Shown in pieces: positions 17,646 through 24,586 of a stretch of 64,000 nucleotides of DNA. The position numbers were made by a program, and so were the translations under genes. Source of the DNA: Sinomicrobium weinanense (lineage in GTDB: Bacteria; Bacteroidota; Bacteroidia; Flavobacteriales; Flavobacteriaceae). The stretch is taken from NCBI RefSeq assembly GCF_018863395.1, contig NZ_JAHKRR010000011.1:88522-152521 (forward strand), written 5' to 3'. Below the pieces are notes generated by a model. It saw nothing but the letters and a program-made list of their open reading frames with translations, did not search any database and had not been told where the DNA came from. How positions within the stretch are numbered: the first letter of the stretch is position 1; every line of letters begins with the position of its first letter.

Positions 17646-17662
17646 AGGCTGGTGTATTTTAG
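17633..17662 (+). promoter_or_regulatory. Promoter of the polyprenyl synthase gene
   Basis: TTG (17633-17635), 19 bases, then TATTTTAG (17655-17662), one mismatch to TAnnTTTG. About 15 bases separate it from the ATG at 17678. Confidence 0.5.
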
Positions 17663-17677
17663 CCCAAAATTGTATGT

Positions 17678-18652
17678 ATGCTTACCATATCCCGATATCA
17701 GGAGGAGTTCCTGGAATACCTGAAGGCCCATTCCTTTAAAAAAGAACCGGAAAGGCTCTACGCCCCGGTACAATATATCCTGCACCTTGGGGGGAAACGC
17801 CTGAGGCCGGTGCTTACCCTGCTGACCACCGATATTTTTGGCGGGGATTACAGGAAGGCCCTCGGTGCGGCCATGGCTGTGGAGGTCTTTCACAATTTTA
17901 CCCTGCTTCACGACGATATTATGGACGATGCCCCTTTGCGCAGGGGAATGCCTTCTGTACACGAGAAATGGGATGTGAATACCGGAATATTGTCCGGCGA
18001 TGTGATGCTGGTCCTGAGTTATACTTTTTTTGAAAGCTATGATGCAGAGCTTCAGGCAAAATTGATCCGGCTTTTTAATAAAACGGCCAGGGAAGTATGC
18101 GAAGGACAGCAGTACGACATGGATTTCGAGACGAGAAATGACGTCACCCTTCCGGAATACCTCAAAATGATAGCATATAAGACTGCCGTGCTGGTAGGAT
18201 CGGCAATGAAAATGGGGGCATTTATAGCCGGTGCCGGGGACGAAGAGGCCGCAGCCATTTACGACTTCGGGCTAAACCTCGGGATCGCTTTCCAGTTACA
18301 GGACGATTACCTCGATAGTTTTGGTGATGCGGAAACCTTCGGGAAAAAGATAGGGGGGGACATTATTGAAAATAAAAAGACCTTTCTGTATCTCAAAGCC
18401 CTGGAAAACCTGAACGGGGGTGAAGCCGGGCTATTACGCGATCTGTACAACACCACACCCGCCGATACGGAGAAAAAGATAGAGACAGTAAAAGCCCTTT
18501 TCGTATCCAGCGGTGCTGCCGGGCTTATCCGCGAGGAGATCACGCGGTATACCGAAAAGGCCTTTGCGGGTATTGAATCGCTGTCCGTAGACCCTGAGAA
18601 AAAACAACTGCTGCTGGAATTCGGAAAAAAACTCATAGACCGCGAAGTCTGA
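17678..18652 (+). CDS. Polyprenyl diphosphate synthase
   Basis: 324 residues. Both Asp-rich motifs of trans-isoprenyl diphosphate synthases are present: DDIMD at 79-83 and DDYLD at 209-213, each chelating Mg2+ and the allylic diphosphate, together with GGKRLRP (38-44) for isopentenyl diphosphate. The enzyme is cytoplasmic and elongates prenyl chains, most likely toward menaquinone side chains or geranylgeranyl/farnesyl products. An aromatic residue lies five before the first motif (FTLLHDD), which tends to limit chain length, so a short product is possible. It stands alone with its own promoter. Confidence 0.95.
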   Translation: MLTISRYQEEFLEYLKAHSFKKEPERLYAPVQYILHLGGKRLRPVLTLLTTDIFGGDYRKALGAAMAVEVFHNFTLLHDDIMDDAPLRRGMPSVHEKWDVNTGILSGDVMLVLSYTFFESYDAELQAKLIRLFNKTAREVCEGQQYDMDFETRNDVTLPEYLKMIAYKTAVLVGSAMKMGAFIAGAGDEEAAAIYDFGLNLGIAFQLQDDYLDSFGDAETFGKKIGGDIIENKKTFLYLKALENLNGGEAGLLRDLYNTTPADTEKKIETVKALFVSSGAAGLIREEITRYTEKAFAGIESLSVDPEKKQLLLEFGKKLIDREV

Positions 18653-18654
18653 CA

Positions 18655-18704
18655 AAACCTGCAACCTTCAACTTGCAACCTGTAACCTGCAATCTGCAAC
18701 ATCT
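18655..18704. repeat. Degenerate repeat array (AACCTGCAAC units)
   Basis: Units such as AACCTGCAACCTTCAACTTG and AACCTGTAACCTGCAATCTG start immediately after the stop codon of the polyprenyl synthase and end at the convergent gene. No coding potential. Confidence 0.65.
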
Positions 18705-18714
18705 CCTCCTCCCT

Positions 18715-19782
18715 TCAAAATTCCCCTCCGGGCTCTTTGTCCAGAAACCGGGCGAAGCGGATAAAGGCTTTCTTTACCTCTGACCGGACATCTTTTTTTA
18801 CGCTTTCGAAATAATGGGTTTCTATATGCACCCGGTCCTTTTTTACCGTGCGTTTCCAGTTGCCAACAATTTTACCCTCTACCGCAATGACCGGCCAGAA
18901 GATACCATTGTTGGATACGGCCTTGTGGTGGTGTTCAGAAGGAAGCGAGGCTGTTCTGTCTTTATAGCTGATGAGAAATTCGTCAAAAGCAGGTAAGGCA
19001 TGGACAGGTTCGGAATGGTTCTTCTTAAAAGAAAATGCGTCCGGAAGCAAGTATTCCTGTTCCCCTGATTTTTCAACGACAAAATCGGGTTTTATTATTT
19101 CCACAGCCCGTTTGGCATCGGTAACGGGGAGGCCGGACCACCAGATAAAATCCTGAAGGGTGGCAGGGGCATGACTGGTAAAGTACCGGGAGGCCAGCAT
19201 GGCGAGAGATTCTTCCCGGTCCGGAACAGTTGTAGAGGGGACGCGTTCGTCCAGCAGGGCGTAGGTGGTTTGTTTTCCCTTTAAAGGGCCGCTGCATATG
19301 AGTTCGTCCAGTTCGGCACGCATGAGCAGGTGGGAGGAGCGGTTTTCGTCGGTTGGGATACCGGCCTGCTGAAGTTCCGCGGTCAATTCCGGCCGGGTGA
19401 GGTGGTTTCCGTCGCCCAGTGCCTTCCTGATGATACGGTTGCTCCTGGCCAGAATATCTTCTGTAAGCCCTAACTGCTTGAGCCGGGATCTCATGGAACT
19501 TTTGATGTGCGGGGTGGTAAGCCTCAGTATCCACCGCAGGTCGTCCGCTGCCACCAGGTGCCATGTGGGGCGGAGCAGGTGGGTACGGACAACGTCTCCC
19601 CGGTTTATGGCTTCTTCCACTGTTTTTTCCGTTATCCCGGGAAGCCGCACGCCGACGGCCCATTTTATCATATTGGGGTCCTGGGCCTGCATGGCTCCCA
19701 TATAGCTTACCAGGTCTTTTACACTGTTGCGGCTGTTTTGGGTGATGTGCTGGCTGAACAATCGTGAAGCAGGGATGTCCAT
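18715..19782 (-). CDS. AlkZ-like winged-helix DNA glycosylase-family protein
   Basis: 355 residues. The N-terminal sequence, including YMGAMQAQDPN and RGDVVRTHLLRPTWHLV, is that of the HTH_42/AlkZ-YcaQ family: three tandem winged helices forming a DNA-binding ring. In Streptomyces AlkZ a Gln-x-Gln pair is the catalytic motif for unhooking interstrand crosslinks; here it is Gln32-Ala-Gln34, so the QxQ type rather than the QxD type of YcaQ. A DNA-repair role against alkylation or a crosslinking agent is therefore likely but untested. It is convergent with the polyprenyl synthase and not in a biosynthetic cluster. Family sure, chemistry inferred. Confidence 0.8.
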   Translation of the reverse strand: MDIPASRLFSQHITQNSRNSVKDLVSYMGAMQAQDPNMIKWAVGVRLPGITEKTVEEAINRGDVVRTHLLRPTWHLVAADDLRWILRLTTPHIKSSMRSRLKQLGLTEDILARSNRIIRKALGDGNHLTRPELTAELQQAGIPTDENRSSHLLMRAELDELICSGPLKGKQTTYALLDERVPSTTVPDREESLAMLASRYFTSHAPATLQDFIWWSGLPVTDAKRAVEIIKPDFVVEKSGEQEYLLPDAFSFKKNHSEPVHALPAFDEFLISYKDRTASLPSEHHHKAVSNNGIFWPVIAVEGKIVGNWKRTVKKDRVHIETHYFESVKKDVRSEVKKAFIRFARFLDKEPGGEF

Positions 19783-19869
19783 CGGGGATATTTGTTTGTT
19801 TTTATAAGCAGGATTTTTATATCATAGACGGGGTGAAAATCAAAAACAGATTTAAAAGATGTCGTATTT

Positions 19870-20238
19870 CTATTCTTCTTCTACTCCTATTTTTTCAATT
19901 TCCTGGTGGTTACCTTCCTCTTTCGGATTCGGGCCATATTCATTTGGGCCGTATTTACTTTCTGCAAATAATAGATATAAGTTGTAAAAGGGGATTAGCT
20001 GATACCATCCGCTATGCCCTCTGTCGTGACATCTTTTGGCTGTTTGTGCTATAAAAAAATAAAGTAACGGAAGTGACAGGGCCAATGGCATTATACCTGC
20101 CAGGCCAGGATCTATATTAGTAGCAAGGAGAGCCGAAATAACGTTAATGATCACGGCTCCCGCAAAATAAATAATATAGCTGATTCCGTATTCTGTACGA
20201 CGAATCCTGCCATCAAATGAAAAAGGATTTTTAAACAT
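19870..20238 (-). CDS. DUF805 membrane protein
   Basis: 122 residues. FSFDGRIRRTEY at the start and AKRCHDRGHSGWYQLIPF in the last third are the DUF805 hallmarks. Three hydrophobic helices are visible (about 20-40, 48-67 and 80-95), and the C-terminus is acidic and polar (ending EKIGVEEE). DUF805 proteins are inner-membrane proteins of unknown function, sometimes linked to phage defence or stress in other contexts, none of which is supported here. It lies alone between the AlkZ-like and TonB receptor genes. Confidence 0.88.
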   Translation of the reverse strand: MFKNPFSFDGRIRRTEYGISYIIYFAGAVIINVISALLATNIDPGLAGIMPLALSLPLLYFFIAQTAKRCHDRGHSGWYQLIPFYNLYLLFAESKYGPNEYGPNPKEEGNHQEIEKIGVEEE

Positions 20239-20327
20239 GATATAAATTATAAATTGCTGCTGTCAGGGATTAAATATAAAACTTTTCATTTATTAATTGT
20301 TTTTCCCCCGAAAATAAATTCCGCTTA

Positions 20328-22664
20328 TTACGGCAGCAATCCTGTACCTATTTTTAATCCTACGAAAAAGGTCCTGGGCCGGGAAGGGCCGTAAATATAG
20401 TTGGCATCCCGGTCCGGGCCTCGGTCAAAATCGTCCTGGTAGCTGTTAAACAGGTTTTGTATCCCGGCGTTGAGCTGAAGCTGAAAATCATTGTCGAGGT
20501 CAAAGGTGTAGCCTGTTTTGAAGTTGAGCTCAAAAAAGTTTCCGGTCTTTTCCAGCCTGTCATTTTCGACATACCCGGCTATGTGTGGTACATACATGGA
20601 ACCTGTATACACCCCGGAAATGTTGTTCTGCCATTTTTTTGCCGGGGCATAGGTCAGTATAAAATTACCGTAGAGGTTGGGCGACTTAAAGAAACGCCTG
20701 GCCTTGCTGGTCATGGCGCTTTCGTCTTCCGTCCAGCGTACGGGGTCGTCGTAGACCGAATACTGGGCGGTTCCGCCCATTTGCATGACCCATTTTTCAT
20801 CCGGCGCGTATTTGACTTCGAGATTGACCCCGTAAACATCGGCTCCGCTACTGTTCTTTTTTATATAGATAAACTGTCCGTCAGAGGTGTCGATGTCGAG
20901 CTGTTCCAGTTCTTCCGGTGTGGCCTGCTCCAGGATAAAGGGATCGTTAAGGCGGGTATAAAACCCTTCGATGGTGACCCCGGCGTCACTGGTGAGGGTA
21001 GATCTGCTCCAGTCTGCGGAGACGAGGAAACTATGGGAGGTCTCGGGTTTGAGGTCCGGTGAAAAACGCACAAAAGACACTTCACCTGCGGCCAGGGTGG
21101 AATGCAGGTCTTCCGTAAAATACTGTTGGGCGCGGAATCCTTTGGCATAGCTGGCCCTTAATTGCAGGTTGTCCGAAATGCTGTAAAGGATGTTGGCACG
21201 GGGATTGAGATGGACGTCCTCTTCCGTAAGGTTGTGAAAATCGGCCCGCAATCCGCCCAGGAGTTTCAGTTTGGGACTGATCTGCCATTCCTGCTGGGCA
21301 TACAGGCCATACACCCTGACGGTCTGGTCTATAAAAGCATTGAATCCCGGTTTGGCATCCCGGGCCATGTCGTACTTGTATTCCAGTCCCCCGGTAAAAG
21401 TGCCCTCTCCGCCAAGGAAGGCCTCCATATGCCGGCTGTATTGGGAGCCGAATACCCAGGTGACGTCTTTGGAATGCCCAAAACCCCTGATACTTTCTTC
21501 ATGCGTTTCTCCCCGGCCACCATAAAAGTTGTTGTTTTTGGACTGTTGGGTGGTGGCGTATACCGAAAATTTGTCTTTGAGGTTTGCGGAAAAGGCCTCG
21601 TAGGTAAGCCCGCCACTGATCACGTCAGATTCGATCTGTTCCGTAATATCGGATTCAAAAGGCTGAAGGGAAAGGTTATTGCCCCCGCGCCTGAATTCGT
21701 GTATGGTATAAAAATCGAAGGATAATTTACTCCTTTCCGAGGTTTTGTAAAAGCTGTTGAAACCAAAGGTCTTGTTTTGCATGGTGGTGATCTCGGTAAA
21801 ACCATCACCATCATGATCGTGAGGGTCGCGGTCGCGATACAGGCCGTACAGGGTGATACCGGCTTTGTTGCTGTCTGAAAGCAGGGTGCCGTTGATGGTC
21901 ACAGCCCTGTCGGGAGACTTCCCCTCAATGAAAGCCAGGTTACTGCCTATCTGGAAACTGTTTTCCAGAGGTTCCCTGGTAATGATATTTATGGTGCCTG
22001 CAATGGCATTGGAACCGTACAGGGCCGATCCGCCTCCCCGGACTACCTCTATCCGGTCTATGATATTGGCCGGGATCTGGTCGAGGCCGTATACCCCGTT
22101 CAGGGCGCTGAAAGTGGGTTTACTGTTGATGAGTATCTGCGAATAAGCCCCGTTGAGCCCGTTGATCCGCACCTGGGAATAACCGCAGTTCTGGCAATTG
22201 GTCTCCATACGCAGCCCGGGCTGGAAATTGAGCCCTTCCGAGAGGGAGACAGACTGGGTGGCCTGTAATACCTTATCGTTGGTGACACTTACGATCACGG
22301 GGGCTTCCTTCCGGTTCTGACGGTTACGGGATGCCGATACGACCACCTGGTCCAATCCCAGTACATCTTCCTGAAGTTGAAAATTTACGGTGAGTGATTG
22401 GTGCTCGTTTAAAACAATTTCTTTCCGGATGGTCTTATAGCCAAGGGCCCGGATCACAAGAGTGTGCTTTCCGGGGTCGGCCCGTAATTCATAGTGCCCG
22501 TTGTTGTCCGTGGTGGTTCCCTTTTGAGTGCCTTCGATAAAAACGCCGACATAATCTACCGGAGTTCCCTGATAGGTGACTTTTCCGCGGATGACTTCGT
22601 TGTGCACGGCTGCCGGACACAAATGTATACCTAACAGAAGAATAAAAATGTAGTTGATTTTCAT
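20328..22664 (-). CDS. TonB-dependent receptor of the metal locus
   Basis: 778 residues. Signal peptide (about 1-20), CarboxypepD-regulatory-like domain (about 25-105), plug with a conspicuous NCQNCGYSQVRINGLNG segment and RGGGSALYGSNAIAGTINII, then a 22-strand barrel ending in FVGLKIG. The paired Cys in the plug recur in a Bacteroidota receptor group and may bind metal or form a disulfide. It is transcribed away from the DtxR-type regulator and ZIP transporter, with feoAB nearby, so uptake of iron, haem or another metal is the likely role. An acidic/His loop (DRDPHDHDGDGF) could contact cations. A consensus promoter and a palindrome lie upstream. Confidence 0.92.
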   Translation of the reverse strand: MKINYIFILLLGIHLCPAAVHNEVIRGKVTYQGTPVDYVGVFIEGTQKGTTTDNNGHYELRADPGKHTLVIRALGYKTIRKEIVLNEHQSLTVNFQLQEDVLGLDQVVVSASRNRQNRKEAPVIVSVTNDKVLQATQSVSLSEGLNFQPGLRMETNCQNCGYSQVRINGLNGAYSQILINSKPTFSALNGVYGLDQIPANIIDRIEVVRGGGSALYGSNAIAGTINIITREPLENSFQIGSNLAFIEGKSPDRAVTINGTLLSDSNKAGITLYGLYRDRDPHDHDGDGFTEITTMQNKTFGFNSFYKTSERSKLSFDFYTIHEFRRGGNNLSLQPFESDITEQIESDVISGGLTYEAFSANLKDKFSVYATTQQSKNNNFYGGRGETHEESIRGFGHSKDVTWVFGSQYSRHMEAFLGGEGTFTGGLEYKYDMARDAKPGFNAFIDQTVRVYGLYAQQEWQISPKLKLLGGLRADFHNLTEEDVHLNPRANILYSISDNLQLRASYAKGFRAQQYFTEDLHSTLAAGEVSFVRFSPDLKPETSHSFLVSADWSRSTLTSDAGVTIEGFYTRLNDPFILEQATPEELEQLDIDTSDGQFIYIKKNSSGADVYGVNLEVKYAPDEKWVMQMGGTAQYSVYDDPVRWTEDESAMTSKARRFFKSPNLYGNFILTYAPAKKWQNNISGVYTGSMYVPHIAGYVENDRLEKTGNFFELNFKTGYTFDLDNDFQLQLNAGIQNLFNSYQDDFDRGPDRDANYIYGPSRPRTFFVGLKIGTGLLP

Positions 22665-22690
22665 AGTGATGGATTTTTAAATGCAATATT

Positions 22691-22725
22691 GTTGCAAATA
22701 TAAATGGTAATATTTTATATGCAAC
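22691..22725. promoter_or_regulatory. Inverted repeat over the TonB-receptor promoter (candidate metalloregulator operator)
   Basis: GTTGCA at one end and TGCAAC at the other, with TATAAA/TTTATA also in inverted order inside, over 35 bases. It covers the whole promoter core at 22695-22724. The divergent DtxR-type gene is the natural candidate to bind it. Confidence 0.5.
22695..22724 (-). promoter_or_regulatory. Promoter of the TonB-dependent receptor
   Basis: Minus strand TTG (22722-22724), exactly 19 bases, then TATATTTG (22695-22702). Full consensus match; leader of about 25 bases to the ATG at 22664. Confidence 0.85.
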
Positions 22726-22775
22726 TACGTCGCATTTTTTAATATAGCTATTTTTTACTTTTGTTTAAATTAAAA

Positions 22776-22791
22776 TTTAGGCAAAGCTAAA
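22776..22791. promoter_or_regulatory. TTTAG-N6-CTAAA inverted repeat upstream of the DtxR-type gene
   Basis: TTTAG (22776-22780) and CTAAA (22787-22791) around GCAAAG, with further A/T symmetry outside. The half-sites resemble the TTAG...CTAA core of DtxR/IdeR operators, and it lies about 20 bases before the -33 region of the regulator gene. Confidence 0.4.
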
Positions 22792-22815
22792 AATTTATTT
22801 TTCGAAATAAAAATG

Positions 22816-22823
22816 TATTTTTG
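22816..22823 (+). promoter_or_regulatory. -7 promoter box of the DtxR-type regulator and ZIP genes
   Basis: TATTTTTG fits TAnnTTTG and lies 15 bases before the ATG at 22839. The element 19 bases upstream is TTT rather than TTG. Confidence 0.6.
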
Positions 22824-22838
22824 CGTAAATAAAATTTT

Positions 22839-23492
22839 ATGACACTGTCGGAAGAGAACTATCTGAAAGCCATATATCACCTGAGTAAGGATGCCAGGGA
22901 TGAGGTGTCTACAAATGCCATTGCCGATGCCATGGAGACCAAGGCCTCTTCGGTTACGGATATGGTAAAGAAGCTGTCGGAAAAGAAACTGGTGAAATAT
23001 AAAAAGTACCAGGGAGTAAAGCTCACGGAAGAAGGAAGGCTGTATGCCGTGAATGTTATTCGTAAGCATCGCCTGTGGGAGGTTTTCCTGGTGGAAAAAC
23101 TCAATTTTTCATGGGACGAGGTGCACGACGTTGCCGAACAGCTCGAACACATAAAGTCGGACAAGCTGGTCGAGGAACTCGATACTTTCCTGGATTATCC
23201 TACCGTAGACCCGCATGGCGACCCTATTCCGGACAAGCACGGGAAGATACAGCCTTCGTCCAAAGTCTTGCTGTCCTCCCTGAAAAAGGGGGAGAAAGGG
23301 GTATGTGTCGGGGTCAAGAATTCTTCCAAGGAATTTCTTCAATACCTGGACAAGCTCCGGATTTCACTGGGGGACGAATTAACTGTTCTTTCCAGGGAGC
23401 CTTTCGATAACTCCGTGCTGATTCGCATCAACGATTCCGAGCTCAATGTGTCGTCGCTCACAGCTACTAATCTCTATGTAACAAAGACCTGA
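22839..23492 (+). CDS. DtxR/MntR-family metal-dependent transcriptional regulator
   Basis: 217 residues. An N-terminal winged helix (about 1-65: LSEENYLKAIYHLSKD, TNAIADAMETKASSVTDMVK) is followed by the metal-binding dimerisation domain (KHRLWEVFLVEKLNFSWDEVHDVAEQLEH, with the Glu/His ligands of this family) and a C-terminal FeoA-like SH3 domain (about 150-217). It senses Fe2+ or Mn2+ and represses uptake genes when metal is plentiful. It is encoded 4 bases before a ZIP transporter and divergent from a TonB receptor, which are its likely targets. Iron or manganese specificity cannot be fixed by eye. Confidence 0.93.
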   Translation: MTLSEENYLKAIYHLSKDARDEVSTNAIADAMETKASSVTDMVKKLSEKKLVKYKKYQGVKLTEEGRLYAVNVIRKHRLWEVFLVEKLNFSWDEVHDVAEQLEHIKSDKLVEELDTFLDYPTVDPHGDPIPDKHGKIQPSSKVLLSSLKKGEKGVCVGVKNSSKEFLQYLDKLRISLGDELTVLSREPFDNSVLIRINDSELNVSSLTATNLYVTKT

Positions 23493-23496
23493 ATAT

Positions 23497-24321
23497 ATGT
23501 TTGACAAGATCATTGCTTATTTTGAGTCAATAGACCCTGTTGTAGGGGCTTTATTGGCTACTACATTCACCTGGTTGCTCACTGCCGCGGGAGCAGCGCT
23601 GGTATTTCTTTTTAAAGGGATGAAACGAAGTGTGCTGGACGGTATGCTGGGTTTTACCGGCGGGGTTATGGTAGCTGCCAGTTTCTGGAGTCTGCTGGCC
23701 CCGGCCATTGCCATGAGCGATGGAGAAGGTTTTGCCAAGGTTATGCCATCTGCGGTTGGTTTCGCACTCGGAGCGGTATTTCTTTTCGGCCTGGACAGGT
23801 TGCTTCCGCACCTGCATATCAATTTCAAGGAGAGCAGGGCCGAAGGGGTGCATACCGGATGGCACCGGACCACCCTGCTCGTCCTGGCCATTACCCTGCA
23901 CAATATTCCTGAAGGGCTGGCCGTAGGTGTGCTCTTCGGCGGTGTTGCCGCAGGGATCCCGGAAGCCTCCATTGCCGGGGCCGTGATCCTGGCCCTGGGG
24001 ATAGGGATACAGAATTTTCCTGAGGGTATTGCAGTGGCCATGCCGCTGCGCCGGCAGGGGATGAGCCGTAGACGGAGTTTCTGGTACGGACAGCTTTCTG
24101 CCATCGTAGAGCCCATAGCAGGGGTAGTGGGAGCGCTTGCCGTTACTTTTTTTACTCCTGCCCTGCCTTATGCCTTGTCTTTTGCGGCCGGGGCCATGAT
24201 ATATGTGGTGGTGGAAGAAGTGATCCCGGAGACCCAGCTGGACAAGTATACAGATATTGCCACCCTGGGCTTTATAGGCGGGTTTATTATTATGATGTCA
24301 CTGGACGTGGCCCTGGGATAG
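23497..24321 (+). CDS. ZIP-family divalent metal transporter
   Basis: 274 residues with eight hydrophobic segments. The two metal-binding motifs of ZIP transporters are clear: TLHNIPEGLAVG (helix 4, about 129-140) and GIQNFPEGIAVAMP (helix 5, about 168-181), each His/Asn-x-x-Pro-Glu-Gly. It would bring Zn2+, Fe2+ or Mn2+ across the inner membrane. It starts 4 bases after the stop of the DtxR-type regulator gene, so the two are co-transcribed and transport is likely tuned to metal. In place of the usual long His-rich loop there is a short, charged one (KESRAEGVHTGWHR). Confidence 0.93.
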   Translation: MFDKIIAYFESIDPVVGALLATTFTWLLTAAGAALVFLFKGMKRSVLDGMLGFTGGVMVAASFWSLLAPAIAMSDGEGFAKVMPSAVGFALGAVFLFGLDRLLPHLHINFKESRAEGVHTGWHRTTLLVLAITLHNIPEGLAVGVLFGGVAAGIPEASIAGAVILALGIGIQNFPEGIAVAMPLRRQGMSRRRSFWYGQLSAIVEPIAGVVGALAVTFFTPALPYALSFAAGAMIYVVVEEVIPETQLDKYTDIATLGFIGGFIIMMSLDVALG

Positions 24322-24361
24322 GGACACAGCATTGCACCCCTGCCTTATTGATCGTGTAGGT

Positions 24362-24493
24362 TCAGTGGCAACCGCAGTCCTGGTTACTACAGGCCTTTTT
24401 GGTTTTCTTCTTCGGCAGGAAAAATTTCTTTACCAGGAAACCGACGGCTATGGCCAGGGCTGCGTAAACTAATATGGTCTGAATATCCGGCAT
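24362..24493 (-). CDS. FeoB-associated Cys-rich membrane mini protein
   Basis: 43 residues, too short for most gene finders. MPDIQTILVYAALAIAVGF is one transmembrane helix, followed by a basic segment (KKFFLPKKKTKK) and a Cys-rich tail (ACSNQDCGCH). This is the arrangement of the FeoB-associated Cys-rich membrane protein family found next to feoB in many Bacteroidota and Firmicutes. It presumably sits in the inner membrane with the Cys tail in the cytoplasm and may help FeoB handle Fe2+, in the way FeoC does elsewhere. It lies 93 bases downstream of feoB on the same strand. Confidence 0.85.
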   Translation of the reverse strand: MPDIQTILVYAALAIAVGFLVKKFFLPKKKTKKACSNQDCGCH

Positions 24494-24526
24494 ATCTGTT
24501 ATAATGTTAGGTCTGCTGTCTCGTTT

Positions 24527-24578
24527 GAGACGCACGGCCGTGCGTCTCTACAATAGGGGGTACCATGCATGGTGCCTA
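24527..24578. repeat. Two adjacent palindromes between feoB and the mini gene
   Basis: A perfect 22-base palindrome centred on GGCCGGCC-like bases, GAGACGCACGG/CCGTGCGTCTC (24527-24548), is followed by a near-perfect one around TACCATGCATGGTGCC (24554-24578). Short G+C-rich palindromes of this look are dispersed between genes in many Bacteroidota. They could fold in the mRNA and separate feoB from the mini gene in expression. Confidence 0.65.
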
Positions 24579-24586
24579 TACCAATT

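Noticed and set aside
19870..20238. DUF805 protein as part of a phage-defence system
   Set aside because: No defence genes are nearby; a single DUF805 protein is common and not evidence of defence.
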